The notes beneath the pieces were generated by a model. It did no database searches and was not told the origin of the DNA. It was given only the letters and a program-made list of their open reading frames with translations. The position numbers and the translations under genes are program-made. 64,000 nucleotides of DNA, taken from NCBI GenBank assembly GCA_965277615.1, contig CBDIDG010000006.1, forward strand, positions 1,488,001 to 1,552,000, written 5' to 3'. The stretch comes from Bog-532 sp965277615 (GTDB lineage Bacteria; Actinomycetota; Actinomycetes; Streptosporangiales; Streptosporangiaceae). Positions 16,810 to 25,333 of the stretch are shown piece by piece; the stretch's first letter is position 1, and each line of letters starts with the position of its first letter.

Positions 16810-16838
16810 TTGACATGCCCGTTAAGGTCACTCATGAT
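16810..16838 (+). promoter_or_regulatory. sigma-70-type promoter of the Lrp gene
   Basis: A perfect TTGACA (16810-16815), a 17-base spacer and CATGAT (16833-16838) would start RNA near 16845, immediately before the AAGGAGG site at 16846-16852. Confidence 0.6.
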
Positions 16839-16859
16839 GCCAAGCAAGGAGGCGAGCTC

Positions 16860-17339
16860 ATGGCGCACGGCCCCAGGGTGCTGCCGGTGCCTGCCGTAAC
16901 GCTCGACGGTACCTCCAAGAGGATCATCGAACAGCTGCAGCAGGACGGCCGGCGTTCCTACGCGGCCATCGGCAAGGCGGTCGGGCTCTCGGAGGCGGCG
17001 GTCCGGCAGCGCGTGCAGCGGCTGATCGACGCCGGCGTGATGCAGATCGTGGCGGTTACCGATCCGCTCACCCTCGGCTTCCGGCGGCAGAGCATGATCA
17101 CGGTCAAGTGTGACGGCGACCTGGAAGAGGTGGCCGACAAGCTGGCCGGCATCGACGAGATCGACTACGTGGTGATCACGGCCGGTTCCTTCGATCTCCT
17201 GCTCGAGGTGGTCTGTGAAGACGATGACCATCTGCTGGAGATCCTCAGCCGGGTCCGGGCCGTGCCCTCGGTGACGAGCACAGAGACGTTCGTCTATCTG
17301 AAATTGCGCAAGCAGACCTATTCATGGGGAACCAGATGA
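16860..17339 (+). CDS. Lrp/AsnC family transcriptional regulator
   Basis: A 159-residue protein: an N-terminal winged HTH (LDGTSKRIIEQLQQDGRRSY, then AIGKAVGLSEAAVRQRVQRL) and a C-terminal RAM effector domain (VVITAGSFDLLLEVVCEDD). ATG 16860 is chosen over an upstream in-frame ATG at 16770 because AAGGAGG sits seven bases before it and the protein then has family length. It overlaps the aminotransferase by ATGA and is divergent from the aldehyde dehydrogenase. It most likely controls both, responding to putrescine, GABA or an amino acid. Confidence 0.9.
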   Translation: MAHGPRVLPVPAVTLDGTSKRIIEQLQQDGRRSYAAIGKAVGLSEAAVRQRVQRLIDAGVMQIVAVTDPLTLGFRRQSMITVKCDGDLEEVADKLAGIDEIDYVVITAGSFDLLLEVVCEDDDHLLEILSRVRAVPSVTSTETFVYLKLRKQTYSWGTR

Positions 17340-18718
17340 CAAGCTCAGCCGAATCCAACGCCGACCTGCAGCAGATGGCCAAGCGGAACCTCTGGATGCA
17401 CTTCACCCGGATGTCCACCTACGCCGACAGCGACGTCCCGGTGATCGTGCGCGGATCCGGGCCGTACGTGTTCGACAGCCGCGGCCGGCGTTACCTGGAT
17501 GGGCTGTCCGGGCTGTTCGTCAGCCAGGTCGGGCACGGGCGGACCGAGCTGGCCGAGGCCGCGGCGCGGCAGGCCTCCGAGCTGGCCTACTTCCCGCTCT
17601 GGTCGTACGCGCACCCGCAGGCCATCGAGCTCTCCGAGCGGCTGGCCGACCTGGCCCCGGGCGACCTGAACCGGGTGTTCTTCACCACCAGCGGCTCCGA
17701 GGCGGTTGAGTCGGCCTGGAAGCTGGCCAAGCAGTACTTCAAGCTGACCGGGCAGCCCGAGCGGTACAAGGTGCTGAGCCGGGACATCGCCTACCACGGG
17801 ACGTCGATGGGCGCGCTGGCCATTACCGGGCTGGCCGATATCAAGTACCCGTTCGAGCCACTGCCGCCGGGCGGGGTCCGGGTGCCGAACACGAACTTCT
17901 ACCGGGCACCGGACTTCGTGGCCGACGACATCGGTGCCTTCGGCCGCTGGGCCGCGGACGAGATCGAGCGGGCCATCCTGCGCGAGGGCCCGGCATCGGT
18001 CGCCGCGGTGTACCTGGAGCCGGTGCAGAACTCGGGCGGCTGTTTCCCGCCCCCGCCCGGGTATTTCGCCCGGGTGCGCGAGATCTGTGACCGCTACGGT
18101 GTGCTGCTGGTCTCGGACGAGGTCATCTGCGCGTTCGGCCGGCTGGGCTACTACTTCGGCTCGTCCCGGTACGGTTACCAGCCCGACATCATCACCTTCG
18201 CCAAGGGCCTGACCTCTGGTTATTCGCCGCTGGGCGGCATGGTCGTGCGGGACGCGCTGATGGAGCCGTTCAACCGGGGCACGGCCACGTTCCTGCACGG
18301 CGTCACGTTCGCCGGGCACCCGGTGTCGTGCGCGGTAGCCCTGGCCAACCTGGACGTCTTCGAGAAGGAAGACCTGCTCGGCAACGTCCGGGCCAACGAG
18401 GGCGCGTTCCGGTCCACCCTGGAGAAGCTGAACGACCTGCCCATCGTGGGTGACATCCGCGGTGACGGCTACTTCTACGGCATCGAGCTGGTCAAGGACA
18501 AGGACACCCGGGAGACGTTCAGCGACGAGGAGTCGGAGCGGCTGCTGCGCGGCTTCCTGTCCACCGCCCTGTTCGACGCCGGCCTGGTCTGCCGGGCCGA
18601 CGACCGTGGCGACCCGGTGATCCAGCTCGCGCCGCCGCTCATCTGCGGGCCGGAACACTTCGACGAGATTGAGCGCATCCTGCGCGAGGTGCTGACCGAG
18701 GCGTGGGAGCGCCTCTGA
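17336..18718 (+). CDS. class III PLP aminotransferase (putrescine/beta-alanine-pyruvate type)
   Basis: A 460-residue fold-type I aminotransferase. PLP lysine is in ITFAKGLTSGYSPLGG, the Asp that binds the pyridine nitrogen in LLVSDEVICAFGRLG, and the cofactor phosphate loop in TTSGSEAVESAWKLA. The group transfers the amino group of putrescine, GABA or beta-alanine to pyruvate or 2-oxoglutarate. Next to a gamma-aminobutyraldehyde dehydrogenase and Lrp, its best role is putrescine to 4-aminobutanal. ATG 17336 overlaps the Lrp stop (ATGA) with GGGGA five bases before; ATG 17324 is a less likely start. Confidence 0.85.
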   Translation: MTSSAESNADLQQMAKRNLWMHFTRMSTYADSDVPVIVRGSGPYVFDSRGRRYLDGLSGLFVSQVGHGRTELAEAAARQASELAYFPLWSYAHPQAIELSERLADLAPGDLNRVFFTTSGSEAVESAWKLAKQYFKLTGQPERYKVLSRDIAYHGTSMGALAITGLADIKYPFEPLPPGGVRVPNTNFYRAPDFVADDIGAFGRWAADEIERAILREGPASVAAVYLEPVQNSGGCFPPPPGYFARVREICDRYGVLLVSDEVICAFGRLGYYFGSSRYGYQPDIITFAKGLTSGYSPLGGMVVRDALMEPFNRGTATFLHGVTFAGHPVSCAVALANLDVFEKEDLLGNVRANEGAFRSTLEKLNDLPIVGDIRGDGYFYGIELVKDKDTRETFSDEESERLLRGFLSTALFDAGLVCRADDRGDPVIQLAPPLICGPEHFDEIERILREVLTEAWERL

Positions 18719-18934
18719 GGTGAGCGGCACGCCGGGGACCCTTTAACTCTTTGTAGCCGACGACATACTGACCGCCTAAACAGCCGTGACCCCGGCCCGC
18801 CATGGCGGTGAACAATGCGTGTTTCCCATGATTTGGGGTCCTTAGACCGTTGACTCCTGTTGCCGGTGTGTGACGGTAGTTTACGGGGGCAGTACACGGG
18901 GTGCGGCTCCCGGATGGGGAAGGGACCAGCACAC

Positions 18935-19909
18935 ATGCGATCGACAGATGCCGGACAACGGCCTGCCACCAGAGCGACCGAATCGACGTCGAAGCGCACC
19001 CGGCGGCTGGCGGCCGGGGTCACAGCCCTGGCCGCCTCGTTGGGCGTCGCGGGCTTGGCGATTATTCCGGCCACCACGGCCTCAGCGGCGCCGCCGCCGC
19101 CGGCCAAAGGCATCAGTCCAGGGGTCTCGGCGGCGGCCTCCGGGGTGAGCCTGTTCTACACCGCCGCCGACGGCACCGTGTGGACGGCGTCCGCGGGCGG
19201 TACACCGGGCACGGCGACGCAGGTCAGCAACGGCAAGGTGGCCGGCGCGGTGTCGGCCATTACGGCCGGCACGTCGACGATCGTGTTCGGCACCGGCAGC
19301 GGCGGCGCCGTCTGGACGGCCACCCGGACCAACGGCAAGTGGACCAACTGGGCCTCTATCGGCGGCAACGTCAGCTCCGCGCCGGGGGCGGTGTTCCAGG
19401 GTCCGAACGTCGCCGATTACGCGGTCTTCGCCCGCGGTCCGAGCGGCGCGGTCTGGGGCCGGGACCACACCTCGGCCGGATGGGGCCCCTGGCACAACGA
19501 CGGCGGCAACCTGCTGGCGGGCACCGCGCCAGCCGCCGCAGCCATCAGCGGCACGTACCTGCTGGTCGTGGGGACCAACCACCAGCTGTACATCTCACAC
19601 GCCGGCGTGAGCGGCTTCGTCGCCTCGGGTGGCCTGACCAACTCGAGCCCGGGGCTGACCAGCGTGCCGGGGGCCCTGGTGGGCTTCGTGCGCGGCACCA
19701 ACAACGTCGCCTACTACCACAAGTTCCTCAGCACGACACCGGGCTGGCACGCGATGGGCGGCGTGTTCGGCTCCGGGCTGGCCGCGGCCGCGGTCAGCAC
19801 GACGACCTACACCTTCGGGCTTAGCAGCGGGACCGGGGTTTACCGGGCCACCGGGAACTGGGCCACCTATCCGCCCAAGCTGAGCGGCTGGGTCAAGGTC
19901 GCCGGCTGA
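18935..19909 (+). CDS. secreted beta-propeller lectin-like protein (paralogue of the gene at 3.2-4.1 kb)
   Basis: A 324-residue protein, almost the same length as its paralogue. The signal peptide has a basic start (SKRTRRLAAGVTALAAS) and cleaves near ASA-AP (about residue 50). Shared blocks include GGNLLAGTAPAAA, GTNHQLYI, GLTNSSPGLTS, LVGFVRGTNNVAYYHKF and TTPGWHAMGG, aligned in order with the copy at 3.2 kb. The repeats imply a sugar-binding propeller. ATG 18935 gives a proper signal peptide and follows GGGGAAGGGA; in-frame starts at 18914 and 18860 are less likely. Convergent overlap of 17 bases with the MFS gene. Confidence 0.65.
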   Translation: MRSTDAGQRPATRATESTSKRTRRLAAGVTALAASLGVAGLAIIPATTASAAPPPPAKGISPGVSAAASGVSLFYTAADGTVWTASAGGTPGTATQVSNGKVAGAVSAITAGTSTIVFGTGSGGAVWTATRTNGKWTNWASIGGNVSSAPGAVFQGPNVADYAVFARGPSGAVWGRDHTSAGWGPWHNDGGNLLAGTAPAAAAISGTYLLVVGTNHQLYISHAGVSGFVASGGLTNSSPGLTSVPGALVGFVRGTNNVAYYHKFLSTTPGWHAMGGVFGSGLAAAAVSTTTYTFGLSSGTGVYRATGNWATYPPKLSGWVKVAG

Positions 19910-21316
19910 CCACCTGCTCGCTCAGTTCGCCCGGCCGGGGACCAGCACGGTTCCCCGGCCGGGCGAGCACGGTGGCGGTGCTGGCGGCCAGCAACGCCAC
20001 GGAGATCAGCAGGGCCTGGCGCATCCCGGCCGGGAACGAGGCTGATATCAGCGCCCCGAACACCGCCACCGCGAGCGCCCCGCCCGTCTGCCGGGCCGCG
20101 TTGAACAGGCCGCCCGCGAGCCCGGCCTGCGCGGCGGGCAGCGCGTCCAGCAGCAGGAACGTCAGGGATGGCAGGGCGAAGCCGAGCCCGGCACCGGCCG
20201 GGATCAGCGCGATCTCCAGGCTGGTCCGGCCGCGCAGGAAGACCAGCAGGATCATGCCGAGGGTGCTCGTGATCAGCCCGAGACGGAGCGGCAGCTGGTG
20301 TCCCCACCGCGCGGCTACGCGCGCGGAGGCGAGGCTGGCCACCGTCAGCAGTCCCGTCATCGGCAGGAAGAGCAGGCCCGCCACGATCGCTGGCTCGCCC
20401 AGCACCCGCTGGAAGTACAGGCTGAGCACGAACGCGATGCCGTAGAAAGCGACGTTGATCGAAAAGCCGGTCAGCAGGTAGGTGGCGACACCCGGCGAGC
20501 GCAGCAGCGTGAGCGGCACCATCGGCTGCCGCACCGTCGATTCCACGACGATGAACGCAGCGGCCGCCAGGACCGCCACCCCCAGCGCGGCCAGGGCCGA
20601 CGGCGATGTGAAGCCGTTCGCGCCGCCCGCTATCACCCCTGCGGCCAGCGCGGCCAGCGTGGCAATCGCCGTGGCCTGGCCCGGCAGGTCCAGGGGTGTC
20701 GCCAGCCGGCGGGACCGGGGCGCGCGGGCCGCCAGGACCAGCGTCACCGCGCCCACGGGAAGGTTGATGAAGAAGATCGCACGCCATCCTGCGGCCGACG
20801 TCAGGACGCCGCCGAGCACCGGGCCGGCCGCGATCGCGGCCGCGCCGCCGGTATTCCACACGGCGACCGCCCGCGCCCGCGCGGCCGGCTCGTCAAACGC
20901 CTGCCGGACCAGCGAGAGCGACGCGGGCAACGTCAGCGCCGCCGCGCCGCCCTGGACCACCCGGGATCCGATGAGAACCCATAGCGCGGGCGCGAACCCG
21001 CATCCGGCCGACGCGGCGGTGAACAAGGCCAGGCCCCAGCCGAACACCCGGCGCGTCTCGGCCGGTCCGACACCGAACCGGCCGAGATGAGCAGCGCCGC
21101 GAACGGCACCGTGTAGCCGTCCACCACCCACTGCAAGCCATCCGTGGCCCCGTGCAGGGAGTGCCCGATCGCCGGCAGCGCCACGTTCACCGCAGTCGCG
21201 TCGAGGCAGATCATGAAGAACCCGAGAAGCGCCGCAACCAGGGTCAGCCGCGCGGGGATGGGCGTGCCGCGGTGGGGCGCGGAACGCGCCGTCATCGTCA
21301 CTTCAGCGTCGGTCAT
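19893..21316 (-). pseudogene. MFS transporter (DHA2-like, EmrB/QacA group), one-base frameshift
   Basis: Two minus-strand frames form one transporter of about 474 residues. Frame one codes residues 1-80 (LDATAVNVALPAIGHSLHG, DGLQWVVDGYTVPFAALL, ISAGSVSDR). Frame two continues ETRRVFGWGLALFTAASAGC to the end, with 12-14 TM helices. The join is near 21062; one extra G (CGGGCC for CGGCC) restores the motif-A loop SDRAETRRVFG. No other lesion is seen. Divergent from an MmyB-type regulator that probably controls it. Substrate is likely a drug or toxic metabolite. Sequencing error or recent inactivation cannot be told apart here. Confidence 0.8.
19927..19966. terminator. 15-bp stem, bidirectional terminator inside the MFS 3' end
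   Basis: Perfect 15-bp arms (TCGCCCGGCCGGGGA at 19927-19941, complement at 19952-19966) with a 10-base loop, 18 bases after the lectin stop. It lies inside the last codons of the convergent MFS gene, so it is coding on one strand and regulatory for the other. Confidence 0.6.
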
Positions 21317-21446
21317 GCCCCGAGCCTGCTGCGGGCGGCCCGCGCGGGGCAGACCGGGCCGTTACCGGGCGCGATGAGGCGGGGCGTGGCCAGGGGGGCA
21401 ATGACACGGTCCCCCAGCGGCCGGTTTTACCGGGCACACTCGTTAC

Positions 21447-22331
21447 ATGCCGGACCAGATTGCCAACGGGCAGACGTCGACCGAGCTGGGGCGCTTCCTG
21501 CGCGCCCGGCGCGAAGGCGTCCGTCCGCAGGACGTGGGCTTGCCGCCCGGCACCGGCTCACGCCGCACACCCGGGCTGAGACGCGAGGAGATCGCGACGC
21601 TGGCCGGGATGAGCATCGAGTACTACACACGGCTCGAGCGGGGCCGGGAGACAAGACCGAGCCCGGCGGTCATCGACGCGCTGGCCCGCGCGCTGCTGCT
21701 CGACGACGAGGAGCACGAGTACCTGAAGTCGCTGGCGGCACAGGCCGCCCGCCGGGCCCCAGTGCCGCCGAGGCCGCCATCGCGCGCGGTCCGCCCCACC
21801 GTCGCCATGCTGCTGGAGAGCCTGCGCCCGAACCCGGCCTACCTGCTCAGCCGCACCTACGACGTGCTGGCCGCCAACCCCGGCGGCGCCCAGCTCCATC
21901 ACGGCCTGCTCGACTGGCCGTCCCGCCAGCGCAACACGATCAGGTACACGTTCCTGCACCCGGCCGCGCGGGAGCTGTTCCCGGACTGGGAGCAGAAAGC
22001 CCGCGGCTGCGTCGCCCAGCTCCGTGCCGTGGCCGGCAGCGACCCGGACGCGCCCGATCTGGCCACGCTGGTGGGGGAATTGCTGGTCAAGAGCCCGGAC
22101 TTCGGCCGCCTGTGGGGACGGTACGAGGTACGGCGAGCCGGCGCGGGCGACCGGGTCTTCCGGCATCCGCTGGTCGGCGCGATGATGCTCGCCCACCAGA
22201 CCCTCGACGTGAACCGGGCCGACGGCCAGCGCCTGATCGCCTACCTAGCCGCGCCAGGCACCCCTGATCACGACGCGATGGTTCTGCTGGACCGGGTGGC
22301 GACGCCAGCCCCGCTGGGGCCGGCGATTTAA
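21447..22331 (+). CDS. XRE-family regulator with MmyB-like ligand domain
   Basis: A 294-residue protein: an N-terminal HTH with the group's hallmark TPGLRREEIATLAGMSIEYY and TRLERG (about residues 35-65), then the MmyB-like PAS-type domain (NPAYLLSRTYDVLAANP; YTFLHPAARELFPDW). These proteins usually regulate an adjacent, divergent gene; here that is the MFS transporter 130 bases away. CACACT lies six bases before ATG 21447, a weak leaderless-type -10. The 3' end overlaps the convergent RraA-family gene by four bases. The ligand is unknown; some MmyB proteins bind fatty acids. Confidence 0.88.
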   Translation: MPDQIANGQTSTELGRFLRARREGVRPQDVGLPPGTGSRRTPGLRREEIATLAGMSIEYYTRLERGRETRPSPAVIDALARALLLDDEEHEYLKSLAAQAARRAPVPPRPPSRAVRPTVAMLLESLRPNPAYLLSRTYDVLAANPGGAQLHHGLLDWPSRQRNTIRYTFLHPAARELFPDWEQKARGCVAQLRAVAGSDPDAPDLATLVGELLVKSPDFGRLWGRYEVRRAGAGDRVFRHPLVGAMMLAHQTLDVNRADGQRLIAYLAAPGTPDHDAMVLLDRVATPAPLGPAI

Positions 22332-23032
22332 CCGTGGCCGGTGTCCCGGCGGAACTGCGCCTTGGTCTCGTCGTCGGGCGGGTAGGTGCCGCGGATGCTG
22401 GCGCCACCCGCGACGCGGTGCTGAAGCCAGGTTTCGAGCTGGTCGCGGTCCCAGGTGCGGGTGGCGACGTCTTCGGCCACGGAGGCCGGGACGACGACCA
22501 CGCCCTCGGCGTCGCCGACCAGGACGTCGCCTGGTGCAACCAAGACCCCACCGCAGCCGATGGGCAGGCCGAAGTCGGCCGGATGGTGCAGCACAGAGCT
22601 GGTAGTGCCGTGCGCGCCGGCCGCGTAGGACGGGAAGTCGAGGGTGGCGATGGCCGGTGAGTCACGCAACGCGCCGTCGGTGACCAGGCCGGCCGCGCCC
22701 CGGACCATCAGCCGGGTGGCCAGGATGTGGCCCAGCGAGGCCGCGCCGAGCTGGCCCCGGGCGTCGATGACCAGGACCTGATCGGGGCCGACGGTCTCGA
22801 CCGCGACCCGCTGCGGGTTGGTCCAGTTGTCGTACTCGACCTGGAAGTCGAGGTCCTCGCGGGCCGGGACGTAGCGGAGGGTGAAGGCGTAGCCCACCAT
22901 CCGCCGGTCCGGCCGCAGCGGCCGGATCCCGGCCATGAACGTGTTGCGGAAACCGAGCTTGAGCAGCTCGCTGGTCAGGCTGGCGGTGGAGACGTCGTGC
23001 AGCTTGCGCCACGCCTCGGGTGAGAGTTTCAT
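22328..23032 (-). CDS. RraA-family protein (HMG/CHA aldolase-like)
   Basis: A 234-residue protein with the RraA/4-hydroxy-4-methyl-2-oxoglutarate aldolase core: LVIDARGQLGAASLGHILA, RGAAGLVTDGALRDSPAI, and PGDVLVGDAEGVVVVPA. The G-x-x-G and TDGxxRD motifs bind the metal and keto acid in aldolases of this family, so a class II aldolase or oxaloacetate decarboxylase role is possible; family members often lack an assigned substrate. ATG 23032 sits five bases after the stop of the upstream repeat-rich membrane gene. No strong ribosome site is visible, so translation may be coupled. Confidence 0.8.
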   Translation of the reverse strand: MKLSPEAWRKLHDVSTASLTSELLKLGFRNTFMAGIRPLRPDRRMVGYAFTLRYVPAREDLDFQVEYDNWTNPQRVAVETVGPDQVLVIDARGQLGAASLGHILATRLMVRGAAGLVTDGALRDSPAIATLDFPSYAAGAHGTTSSVLHHPADFGLPIGCGGVLVAPGDVLVGDAEGVVVVPASVAEDVATRTWDRDQLETWLQHRVAGGASIRGTYPPDDETKAQFRRDTGHG

Positions 23033-23037
23033 CGGCC

Positions 23038-24186
23038 CTACTGGCCTGGGGCCACGGTGGCGGACCCGGCGCCAGCCCCGGCCCCGCCGGTGGCGGGCGC
23101 GGTGGCGCGAGGGGTCGAGCCGAACGAGGGGACCGAACTCGGGCTCGGCGCCGGGTTCGGGGTCGAGGACGTGGTGGGGGTGGGCGAGGACTGCGCGCCT
23201 CCGGTTGCGCCGACGCTGCCCGGCGTGGTCCCGCTCTGCGTGGGCGTCGGGGTGGTGGACGGCGTGGGGGTCGTGCTGTGGCTGCCGCCGAGCGTGGTTC
23301 CGGTCTGGTGCCGGTTCCACACGCTGGCGGAGATCGGCTTGCCCGTGCCCAGCTCGATGAAGGTGATGGCGACCAGGGCCGCGACGAACACCACGGCCGC
23401 GGTGGCCACCGTGATGACCCAGCCCGGGCGCCCGGCCAGGAACTTCGGGCCGCGTCCGGGCTTGCTGTGCCGCCCGTCGCCGGCGCCGCCGCCCGAGCCA
23501 CGGCCGCCCGCGCCGCCGGAACCAGCGCCGCCGGAACCGGAGCCATCGGGGCCGGGGCCACCGTTGACCATGGTCCCGTCACCCATCCGCACGGTGCCGT
23601 AATGCGCGGTGTGGGTTGGCTGAGCGTCCTGACGGGTGGGCCCGGGGTCCTGGCGGGTGGGCGCAGGGTCCTGGCGGGTCGGGTCGGGACCCCACCCGGG
23701 CTCGGCCGGAGTGGGCTGGGCCCAGCCCGGCGCGGTCCGGCGGGCCTGTTCCCAGTCCGCGGCGGTGTAACTCGGGCCGTAGCCGTTGCCGTTGCCGTAC
23801 CTGTTCCCGTTGCCGCCGCTGGCCGGACGGTCCGCGCGGGTGGCGTCGTCGGCCCGGGGGATGTCCGCCCGGGTAGCATCAGCCCGGGGGACGTCGGCCC
23901 GGGTAACGCCGTCGTGGCGGGTGGGTCGCGCGTCACTGGCCACCGCGCCGGTGGGGGTCCACTGGCGCGCGTGCTCCACGATGACCGGGGCGACCTTCTC
24001 CTTGGTCCGGACCAGGTAGTGCTTGTAGACGGCAAAACCAGTCGTGCTGACCCCAGCGCCGATGGCGGTCCCGAGGATTGTCCCGCCGTCCCCGATATAG
24101 GACGTCAGGACGGCGCCGGTCACAGCCGCGCCCATGCTGGAGACTAGCTGAACCGTATTGAGCTCGATGCCAGGCCGGTCGCTCAT
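23038..24186 (-). CDS. repeat-rich membrane protein of unknown function
   Basis: A 382-residue protein. The N terminus has a hydrophobic, Gly-rich stretch (VSSMGAAVTGAVLTSYIG to AIGAGVSTTGFAVYKHY). A long low-complexity middle contains RAD repeats (TRADVPRADATRADIPRAD, about 90-120) and TRQDP repeats (about 165-190), then Gly-rich sequence. One clear TM helix (WVITVATAAVVFVAALVAI) is near 275, followed by an outer Thr/Ser/Pro-rich tail. The middle part is thus probably cytoplasmic and the tail extracellular, suited to O-mannosylation. ATG 24186 has AAGGGGG three bases upstream; ATG 24189 is the alternative. It lies just upstream of the RraA-like gene. Confidence 0.6.
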   Translation of the reverse strand: MSDRPGIELNTVQLVSSMGAAVTGAVLTSYIGDGGTILGTAIGAGVSTTGFAVYKHYLVRTKEKVAPVIVEHARQWTPTGAVASDARPTRHDGVTRADVPRADATRADIPRADDATRADRPASGGNGNRYGNGNGYGPSYTAADWEQARRTAPGWAQPTPAEPGWGPDPTRQDPAPTRQDPGPTRQDAQPTHTAHYGTVRMGDGTMVNGGPGPDGSGSGGAGSGGAGGRGSGGGAGDGRHSKPGRGPKFLAGRPGWVITVATAAVVFVAALVAITFIELGTGKPISASVWNRHQTGTTLGGSHSTTPTPSTTPTPTQSGTTPGSVGATGGAQSSPTPTTSSTPNPAPSPSSVPSFGSTPRATAPATGGAGAGAGSATVAPGQ

Positions 24187-24333
24187 CATCCCCCTTCGCG
24201 CCGTGTTGGGTACGTTCGTGCGGTCCGGCTGCCTGGCTCGGCGATGAACCCGGCACTTCTTGTCTACCCCGCTCGGGGGGACTGGGCATGGCAAACCGGC
24301 CGATGCGTCGCCGCCCACCCTATGCGGATCCAA

Positions 24334-24339
24334 TAACGT
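24334..24339 (+). promoter_or_regulatory. leaderless-type -10 (TAACGT) for the D-amino-acid oxidase
   Basis: TAACGT ends seven bases before GTG 24347, with no Shine-Dalgarno sequence between. This picks GTG 24347 over the in-frame ATG at 24260. Confidence 0.55.
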
Positions 24340-24346
24340 CAAGACC

Positions 24347-25333
24347 GTGACGAACGCCAACGAATTCGAGGTGCTGGTCCTTGGGGCCGGGGTGATCGGG
24401 CTGACCACGGCCATCACCTTGGCCGAGGCGGGACTGCGGGTCGGCGTGCGAACCGCCAGCCCGCCTGGGGCGACGACCTCGGTGGCGGCGGGCGCGGTGT
24501 GGGGCCCGGTGACGTGTGGTCCAGCGGAGCGGGTGCGCGGCTGGGCCCGGACCGGCCTGGCCGTCTTCCGCGAGCTGGAAGCCGATCCGGCGACCGGCGT
24601 CGTGACCCGCACCGGACGGGAAGTGTCCCGCGTCCCGGCCGACCCCCCGCCCTGGCTCGACCTGACCGATGGCCTGGAGCTTTACCGCGACAGTGAGCTG
24701 CCGCCGGGCTTCGTGTGCGGCTGGCGGTACCGCGCCCCGGTGATCGCCATGCCGGTGTACCTGGACTACCTGGTGGCGCGGCTGGAACGGGCCGGGGTCA
24801 AGGTTGATGTGAATCCCATCACGTCGCTCACCGAAGTGAAGGCTGATGCTGATGGGGCATTCTCGGCGCCGGTGATCGTCAACTGCACCGGGGCGGCGGC
24901 CCGGCACCTGGTCCCGGACCCGGCCGTGCACCCGATCCGCGGCCAGGTCGTGGTCATCGCCAACCCGGGCATCGACGAGTTCTACATCGACCACAGCAGT
25001 CCGGTCCCGGAGGTGATCTACCTGTTCCCGCACCGGGACACCGTGATCCTGGGCGGCACCATGGCCGACGGCGACTGGGACACCGAACCACGGCCCGAGG
25101 TGGCCGAACGCATCCTGGCCGACATCGCCGCGATCGAGCCGCGGGTCCTGGACGCGCCGGTGGTGGCCCACCGGGTCGGGCTCCGGCCGGCCCGGCCCGA
25201 GGTCCGGCTGGAGGCCGAGCCGCTAGCGGACGGGCGGGTGCTGTGGCACAACTACGGGCACGGCGGCGCGGGTGTCACACTGTCGTGGGGCTGCGCCCGC
25301 GAGGTGGCGGCGGGGGTGCTGGGTCATGAGTGA
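24347..25333 (+). CDS. D-amino-acid oxidase family flavoenzyme
   Basis: A 328-residue protein with FAD fingerprint VLVLGAGVIGLTTAITLAEAG, the DAAO second motif SVAAGAVWGPV, the substrate-side segment VNCTGAAARHLVPD, PIRGQVVVI and the C-terminal YGHGGAGVTLSWGCA. These match D-amino-acid oxidase (flavin-dependent conversion of D-amino acids to keto acids, ammonia and peroxide). There is no visible peroxisomal or secretion signal; it should be cytoplasmic. It overlaps the next SDR gene by eight bases. ThiO-like glycine oxidase is the main alternative. Confidence 0.85.
   Translation: MTNANEFEVLVLGAGVIGLTTAITLAEAGLRVGVRTASPPGATTSVAAGAVWGPVTCGPAERVRGWARTGLAVFRELEADPATGVVTRTGREVSRVPADPPPWLDLTDGLELYRDSELPPGFVCGWRYRAPVIAMPVYLDYLVARLERAGVKVDVNPITSLTEVKADADGAFSAPVIVNCTGAAARHLVPDPAVHPIRGQVVVIANPGIDEFYIDHSSPVPEVIYLFPHRDTVILGGTMADGDWDTEPRPEVAERILADIAAIEPRVLDAPVVAHRVGLRPARPEVRLEAEPLADGRVLWHNYGHGGAGVTLSWGCAREVAAGVLGHE

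Noticed and set aside
18850..18882. TTGACT and TAGTTT before the second lectin gene as a promoter
   Set aside because: The spacer is 21 bases, too long for a normal sigma-70-type promoter.
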